A DNA stretch of 9,245 bases, from assembly GCA_023393825.1 (NCBI GenBank), contig JAEXBW010000042.1, forward strand, positions 1 to 9,245, read 5' to 3'. Within the stretch, counting starts at the first letter, position 1. Each line of letters starts with the position of its first letter. Below the pieces are notes generated by a model. The model saw only the letters and a list, made by a program, of their open reading frames with translations. It was not told where the DNA came from and did not search any database. Made by a program: the position numbers and the translations under genes. Origin of the DNA: Elusimicrobiota bacterium. GTDB taxonomy: Bacteria > Elusimicrobiota > Elusimicrobia > Elusimicrobiales > Elusimicrobiaceae. Shown piece by piece: positions 5,552 to 9,245 of this stretch.

Positions 5552-6181
5552 ATGAACAAGATAATTGTATTTGATATCGGCGGCGTTCTGATAGATTGGA
5601 ATCCGCGTTATGCCTACTCCAAAATTTTTGAAGACAAGCAAAAAATGGAGTTGTTTTTGACGGAAGTTTGCTCTCCCGAATGGAACGGCAAGCAAGACGC
5701 GGGCCGCACCTTTGCGGAAGGTACTGCAGAACTTGTTGCAAAGTACCCGCAATATAAAAAAGAAATTGAATTTTTTTATGATAACTGGACAAATATGTTC
5801 GGCGGCGCCATACAAGGCTCCGTTGAAATTTTAAAGCAGCTTAAGGCGCAGGGATATACCTTGTATTGTATTACCAACTGGTCGGCGGAGGGCTTTCCGT
5901 GGGCGCGCCAAAACTTCCCTTTCCTTAACTTGTTTGAAGATATTGTAGTTTCGGGCGAAGTTAAACTTTTAAAGCCGAACCCGCAGATTTTTAATATGCT
6001 CTTGCAAAGGCATAATATAAAGGCGCAAAACTGCGTTTTTATAGACGATAATAAAGATAATATAACAACCGCCGCCGCGCTGGGTTTTAACACGGTGCAT
6101 TTTAAAGACCCTCAGCAGCTTAAGGCCGAACTTGCGGCCTTTGGCGTAAACCTTTGCGGGGAGTGCGTAAGCGTAAAATGA
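5552..6181 (+). CDS. HAD-superfamily hydrolase, YihX-like phosphatase
   Basis: This 209-residue haloacid dehalogenase-superfamily enzyme probably removes phosphate from a small metabolite in the cytoplasm. Motif I is F-D8-I-G-G-V-L-I-D-W, motif II is I-T108-N-W-S, motif III is the lysine in L-K141-P-N-P, and motif IV is F-I-D165-D166-N. A helical cap lies between motifs I and II (about 15-95). The usual second aspartate of motif I (DxD) is replaced by Gly10. YihX, an E. coli glucose-1-phosphate phosphatase, has the same kind of replacement (D-L-G-N), so this is a subfamily trait. The ATG at 5552 must be the start because motif I begins at residue 7. Its AAGGG ribosome site is only 3 bases upstream, unusually close. 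The stop overlaps the cinA start in ATGA. Confidence 0.85.
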   Translation: MNKIIVFDIGGVLIDWNPRYAYSKIFEDKQKMELFLTEVCSPEWNGKQDAGRTFAEGTAELVAKYPQYKKEIEFFYDNWTNMFGGAIQGSVEILKQLKAQGYTLYCITNWSAEGFPWARQNFPFLNLFEDIVVSGEVKLLKPNPQIFNMLLQRHNIKAQNCVFIDDNKDNITTAAALGFNTVHFKDPQQLKAELAAFGVNLCGECVSVK

Positions 6182-7410
6182 AATCAATAATAGTAACAAT
6201 AGGCGACGAGCTTTTGCTGGGGCAGGTGCTTGATACCAACTCCAAATATATTGCGCGCAACCTTGCCGCGCTTGGAATACAAACAACGCAAATACTTTCC
6301 GTCGCCGACGGGGAGCAAGCCATATCCGATGCCGTAAAGGCAGCTATGGCGCAGGCTGATATTGTTTTTTTAACGGGCGGGCTTGGCCCCACCAAAGACG
6401 ATATAACCAAAAAAGTTCTTGCCGATTATTTTAAAACCAAATTGGTGTTTAACGCAAAAGCGTTTGGCTGGCTTAAAAAGATTTTGGCCCACCGCGCCGT
6501 TGCGATGAACGAGTACAACAAAACGCAAGCGGTGCTGCCGCAAAGCTGCGTGCCGCTGCAAAACAATAAAGGCACGGCAAGCGGTATGCTGTTTAAGCAG
6601 GGCAAAAAGGTTTTAATATCTCTTCCCGGTGTACCTTTTGAGACGGAAGAACTGATCCAAACCCGCGTGCTGCCGTTTTTAAAAAAGCATTATAAGGAAT
6701 GTTTGTTGCGCTATAAGTTTGTAAGCGTTTATAATATTTCAGAGTCCGACTTGGCAATAAAACTTAACGATTTTGAAGTTGCCTTGCCCAAAGGTTTAGG
6801 CCTTGCTTATTTGCCTTCTACAGATGTTATCCGCCTGCGCCTTACGGCAAAGGACGCGGCACTAAAACACCTTACCCCATACTTTAAAAAGTTGATTAAA
6901 GAACTTAACGGCCTTAGGTTTATTGAGGGGGAGGGCGCGGCATTGGAGCAAAGCGTGGCGGATTTATTTACCGCTAAAAAGCTTACGCTTGCCGTTGCGG
7001 AAAGTTGCACAGGCGGTAATATAGCCAAAGCCATTACCGCGTTGCCGGGTGCCAGCCAATATTTTTTGGGCGGCGTTGTGGCATATAATAACGAGGTTAA
7101 AAGTAAAGTTTTGGGCGTTAACCCCGCCGATATAGAAAGGCACGGCGCCGTCAGCGAAGAGGTTGCCTGCCAAATGGCCCTTGGCGTACTTAACCTTACG
7201 GGGGCGGATTTTGCTGTTGCCACCACGGGTGTTGCAGGCCCGTCGGGCGGCACGTTTAAAAAGCCCGTCGGCACGGTGTGGATAGCGGTTGCGGGCAAGA
7301 ATATGGTTACGGCGCAAAAGTTTTTATTTTCCAACACGCGCGAGCGTAACATAGGCCGCAGCACCGCCAAAGCCTTACAGATGCTCCTCGACGAGGTTAA
7401 AGGGAAATAA
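6178..7410 (+). CDS. cinA: CinA: NMN deamidase / competence-damage protein
   Basis: This 410-residue protein has the full two-domain CinA plan. The N-terminal molybdopterin-binding-like domain (COG1058, about 1-170) shows I-G-D-E-L-L-L-G-Q-V-x-D-T-N (8-21), T-G-G-L-G-P-T-x-D-D (66-75) and L-P-G-V-P-F-E (149-155). Members of this domain can hydrolyse ADP-ribose. The C-terminal PncC-type domain (about 257-407) shows A-E-S-C-T-G-G (274-280), Y303/K308 in V-V-A-Y-N-N-E-V-K, and T-G-V-A-G-P-S-G-G (350-358). PncC enzymes convert nicotinamide mononucleotide to nicotinate mononucleotide in pyridine nucleotide salvage. I chose ATG 6178 because M-K-S-I-I-V-T-I-G-D-E is the usual family start and it overlaps the HAD stop by 4 bases. 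The upstream GTG (6163) and TTG (6154) would add non-conserved residues. The GGGGAG at 6158-6163 is 14 bases away, so translation likely depends on coupling. Confidence 0.93.
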   Translation: MKSIIVTIGDELLLGQVLDTNSKYIARNLAALGIQTTQILSVADGEQAISDAVKAAMAQADIVFLTGGLGPTKDDITKKVLADYFKTKLVFNAKAFGWLKKILAHRAVAMNEYNKTQAVLPQSCVPLQNNKGTASGMLFKQGKKVLISLPGVPFETEELIQTRVLPFLKKHYKECLLRYKFVSVYNISESDLAIKLNDFEVALPKGLGLAYLPSTDVIRLRLTAKDAALKHLTPYFKKLIKELNGLRFIEGEGAALEQSVADLFTAKKLTLAVAESCTGGNIAKAITALPGASQYFLGGVVAYNNEVKSKVLGVNPADIERHGAVSEEVACQMALGVLNLTGADFAVATTGVAGPSGGTFKKPVGTVWIAVAGKNMVTAQKFLFSNTRERNIGRSTAKALQMLLDEVKGK

Positions 7411-7437
7411 ACCGACTTATTTAAAATATACACAAAT

Positions 7438-7468
7438 AAAAAAGACCACTTTAATAGTGGTCTTTTTT
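7438..7468. terminator. Bidirectional terminator between cinA and pepT
   Basis: A perfect 13-base stem, AAAAAAGACCACT (7438-7450) with AGTGGTCTTTTTT (7456-7468), closes a 5-base loop. The A run on one arm and the T run on the other make it an intrinsic terminator in both directions. It lies 27 bases after the cinA stop and 46 bases beyond the pepT stop at 7515. Confidence 0.92.
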
Positions 7469-7514
7469 ATGCCTAAATTACTTTTTTAGTGGGCGACGGT
7501 TGCTTCCCGCGTGC

Positions 7515-8738
7515 CTATTTTTCGCTTACGATGTTTATGCAAAGGCGTAAACTCTTTTCCATTGTATCAAGCGAAGTCCATTCAAACGGGCCGTGTTCGC
7601 CGGAATACCCTGCGGAAATATCAGGCGTGGGCAATCCGCGGAAGGTCAATCTTGCGCCGTCTGTGCCGCCGCGCGCTTGGTTGATGGTGTATTTAACCTT
7701 TTCTTCTTTAAGCGCGGCAAGAAGGCACTTCATAGCGGCGGGGTGTTTTTTTAGAATATCTTTCATATTCCTGTAACTTTCTATTATCTTAACGGTTATC
7801 TTTGCGCCTTTGTGCTTTTTCTCAACCTTTTTGGCAAGCGCGTTAAGGTCCTTTTCCAGTTGTTTAAGCTTTTTTAAATCGTGTTCGCGCACAATGGCTT
7901 TAATGGTAACTTTTTCTATATTGCCGCTTATCTCGTTAAAGTGGACAAAACCCTTTTCTTTATCGCTGTGTTCGGGGCGGTCTTTTTGCGGCCAGGCGGA
8001 AACAAACTCCGCCGCCAAGGCAAGCGGGTTAATCATAATATCTTTAGCCAAACCGGGGTGTGTGGACACGCCGACAAATTCCACAATGGCGGTATCTCCG
8101 TTAAAGTTGCCGTTGCAAATGCCGTCAATGCTTCCGTCAAGAGTATAGGCAAAATCAGCCTTAAAAGTATCTAAGGGCAAAAGCTCTGCGCCGTGGGCAA
8201 TCTCCTCGTCGGGCGTAAAGGCCACCAGTATTTTGCCGTGCTTGGCGGCGGGGTTGGCTTTAAAATATTCAAGCATAGTCATTATAATGGCAATGCCCGC
8301 TTTATCGTCCGCGCCCAAAATTGTGGTGCCGTCTGTGCTTACAATATCGTGGCCCTTGGCAAGTTTAAGCAGCTTGTCGCTGTCGGGGTTTAAATATAAT
8401 TTTTTTGCGGCGTTTATCAGCAACTTGCCGCCGTTATATTTTTTGTGGAGTATGGGGGTTATGGGCTTATCGGTAAATTCTTTAACGGTATCTAAGTGTG
8501 CTATAAAGCCGACGGAGGGCAACTTTTTGCTGCTGTTTGCGGCAAGCTCGCCCAGCACATAGGAGTTGGGGGTTAAGGTAACTTTAAGGCCAAGGGCTTT
8601 AAGTTCTGCCGCCAATACCTTGGCGAAAGCTGTCTGCTGGGGTGTGGAAGGGGTTTTGGCTACATTGGCCTCGTCCGACGGAGTTAGTATTTTTACATAC
8701 TTTTCCAGTTTAGAATACAGCACTTCTTTATTGTTCAT
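7515..8738 (-). CDS. pepT: Peptidase T (tripeptide aminopeptidase, M20B)
   Basis: This 407-residue protein matches the family's usual length of just over 400. Peptidase T is a cytoplasmic di-zinc enzyme that removes the N-terminal residue from tripeptides, feeding on peptides taken up or released by protein turnover. The metal site is intact: H81-L-D83-T, G-A-D144-D-K-A-G, the P-D-E178-E179 pair, L-D201-G, and H382 in G-E-H-G-P-F-E. The dimerisation/lid domain inserts at about 208-320. R356-G-G-T-D-G-A-R is the substrate-side motif of the family. Start ATG (8738-8736) has GGAG 7 bases upstream. A perfect TATAAT (8773-8768, minus strand) lies about 30 bases before the start, but no good -35 box is seen. 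The gene is probably transcribed alone and ends at the bidirectional terminator. Confidence 0.93.
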   Translation of the reverse strand: MNNKEVLYSKLEKYVKILTPSDEANVAKTPSTPQQTAFAKVLAAELKALGLKVTLTPNSYVLGELAANSSKKLPSVGFIAHLDTVKEFTDKPITPILHKKYNGGKLLINAAKKLYLNPDSDKLLKLAKGHDIVSTDGTTILGADDKAGIAIIMTMLEYFKANPAAKHGKILVAFTPDEEIAHGAELLPLDTFKADFAYTLDGSIDGICNGNFNGDTAIVEFVGVSTHPGLAKDIMINPLALAAEFVSAWPQKDRPEHSDKEKGFVHFNEISGNIEKVTIKAIVREHDLKKLKQLEKDLNALAKKVEKKHKGAKITVKIIESYRNMKDILKKHPAAMKCLLAALKEEKVKYTINQARGGTDGARLTFRGLPTPDISAGYSGEHGPFEWTSLDTMEKSLRLCINIVSEK

Positions 8739-8767
8739 AGTTCATCTCCACAATATTAATTATTTTA

Positions 8768-8773
8768 ATTATA
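8768..8773 (-). promoter_or_regulatory. Possible -10 box for pepT
   Basis: TATAAT on the minus strand lies in an AT-rich stretch 29 bases upstream of the pepT start. No matching -35 box is visible at 16-18 bases, so this is a weak candidate. Confidence 0.25.
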
Positions 8774-8794
8774 TAAATTTTTGGTAGAAAGGTA

Positions 8795-8806
8795 CGCCGT
8801 GCGGCG
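8795..8806 (-). terminator. Weak GC-rich hairpin after the pilin gene
   Basis: CGCCG (8795-8799) and CGGCG (8802-8806) are perfectly inverted around two bases, so in practice four pairs with a 4-base loop. On the minus strand it follows the pilin stop by about 20 bases and is trailed by TACCTTTCT. The stem is short and the T run poor. Confidence 0.25.
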
Positions 8807-8827
8807 CGGGGGGAAGAAAGAACGGGG

Positions 8828-9245
8828 TTAAAGTTGCTGATAGTAAAAGCCTTCAATGCTGATAGTGGAAGGTTGCCCGCCCAAGGATATGCAGGCCTCT
8901 TTAGAGCCGCTATAAGAAAGTTGCGCGCGGCAGAAAAGTTTGTAAGGGCCGTAGCCGGAGGGCAGCTGCACCCAAATCATTATGCCGTTTCTGTCGGCGT
9001 TTATTGTGGGCTGGTTTCCCGACATAGCTTTTCTGTATGTATATTTGTCGGATATACAGCTATCGCCGTCCGCGCTGATTGTGCAGGGCATGGTGATATC
9101 AAGGTCGTTAAAACTTGCGGGATATTGCCCCGTTGCAAGCTTGTGGCGCATGTGGGCTTCGGCAAAGCCTCTGATATTTGTAAGCATTTCGGCAGTGCGG
9201 CTTTTTAGCACGGCAATTTGATATTGCGGAAAGGCAATAGCGGCA
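8828..9245 (-). CDS. Type IV pilin-like protein, C-terminal part (cut by window edge)
   Basis: The reading frame runs off the right edge, and 138 residues are visible. It begins A-A-I-A-F-P-Q-Y-Q-I-A-V-L-K-S-R, which is the second half of the conserved N-terminal helix of type IV pilins and pseudopilins. The missing N-terminus would hold the class III signal peptide and F-T-L-I-E-L. The GTG at 9211 is an internal valine codon (V12 of the visible part), not a start. The globular part has four cysteines (visible positions 54, 63, 105, 118), allowing two disulfides as in the D-region of major pilins. A Tyr/Gln-rich tail ends the protein. It should be assembled by a type IV pilus or type II secretion machine, and no assembly gene is in the window. 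Whether it is a major pilin, a minor pilin or one of several paralogues cannot be told. Confidence 0.82.
   Translation of the reverse strand, partial: AAIAFPQYQIAVLKSRTAEMLTNIRGFAEAHMRHKLATGQYPASFNDLDITMPCTISADGDSCISDKYTYRKAMSGNQPTINADRNGIMIWVQLPSGYGPYKLFCRAQLSYSGSKEACISLGGQPSTISIEGFYYQQL

Noticed and set aside
6807..7433. Long open frame of 208 codons on the minus strand, antisense to cinA
   Set aside because: It lies opposite a clearly conserved cinA domain, crosses the bidirectional terminator arm region at its start, and shows no recognisable motif.
1..9245. Search by eye for CRISPR arrays, tRNA genes, insertion sequences, att sites or toxin-antitoxin pairs
   Set aside because: No regular direct repeats, cloverleaf-like sequence, transposase or small paired genes were seen; the gaps between genes are all under about 150 bases and are accounted for by promoters and terminators.

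Overview
The window is an ordinary-looking stretch of bacterial chromosome, densely packed (about 95% coding), with ten genes: nine complete and one cut by the right edge. Strong Shine-Dalgarno sites, 1- and 4-base gene overlaps, iron-sulfur proteins and the absence of visible respiratory genes suggest an anaerobic bacterium. The pilin fragment at the right edge has the F-P-Q-Y-Q-x-A-V-x-K-S-R pattern that I associate with the many type IV pilin-like genes of Elusimicrobiota (gut Elusimicrobium relatives). That taxonomic placement is an inference only. No transposase, integrase, CRISPR array, tRNA or rRNA is visible, and nothing clearly marks a recently acquired island.

Layout, left to right. 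(1) Bases 88-2651, plus strand: an ECF-type sigma factor followed, with an ATGA overlap, by a 690-residue membrane-anchored von Willebrand A (YfbK-like) protein whose short cytoplasmic N-terminus plus membrane helix looks like an anti-sigma factor. A hairpin at 54-82 could mask the sigma factor ribosome binding site. (2) Bases 2735-3740, plus strand: a compact three-gene operon with its own promoter, operator-like palindrome and terminator. It encodes an ArsR-family repressor with cysteines placed as in the persulfide sensors BigR/SqrR, a 59-residue ferredoxin-like protein, and an OsmC/Ohr-type thiol peroxidase-like protein. This is the most interesting part of the window, a candidate thiol/persulfide stress module. 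(3) Bases 5507-3748, minus strand: a DUF362 protein with two [4Fe-4S] motifs followed after 4 bases by a uridine-kinase-like P-loop protein. (4) Bases 5552-7410, plus strand: a HAD phosphatase overlapping by 4 bases with cinA (NMN deamidase/competence-damage protein), a likely pair for clean-up of small phosphorylated metabolites. (5) Bases 8738-7515, minus strand: peptidase T, convergent with cinA across a textbook bidirectional terminator. (6) Bases 9245-8828, minus strand: the C-terminal part of a type IV pilin-like protein.

The regions are separate transcription units: divergent promoters lie between groups 3 and 4, convergent terminators lie between groups 2/3 and 4/5. Most genes are housekeeping or stress functions. 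The two places where the arrangement suggests less-studied biology are the sigma/VWA pair and the arsR-ferredoxin-osmC operon.
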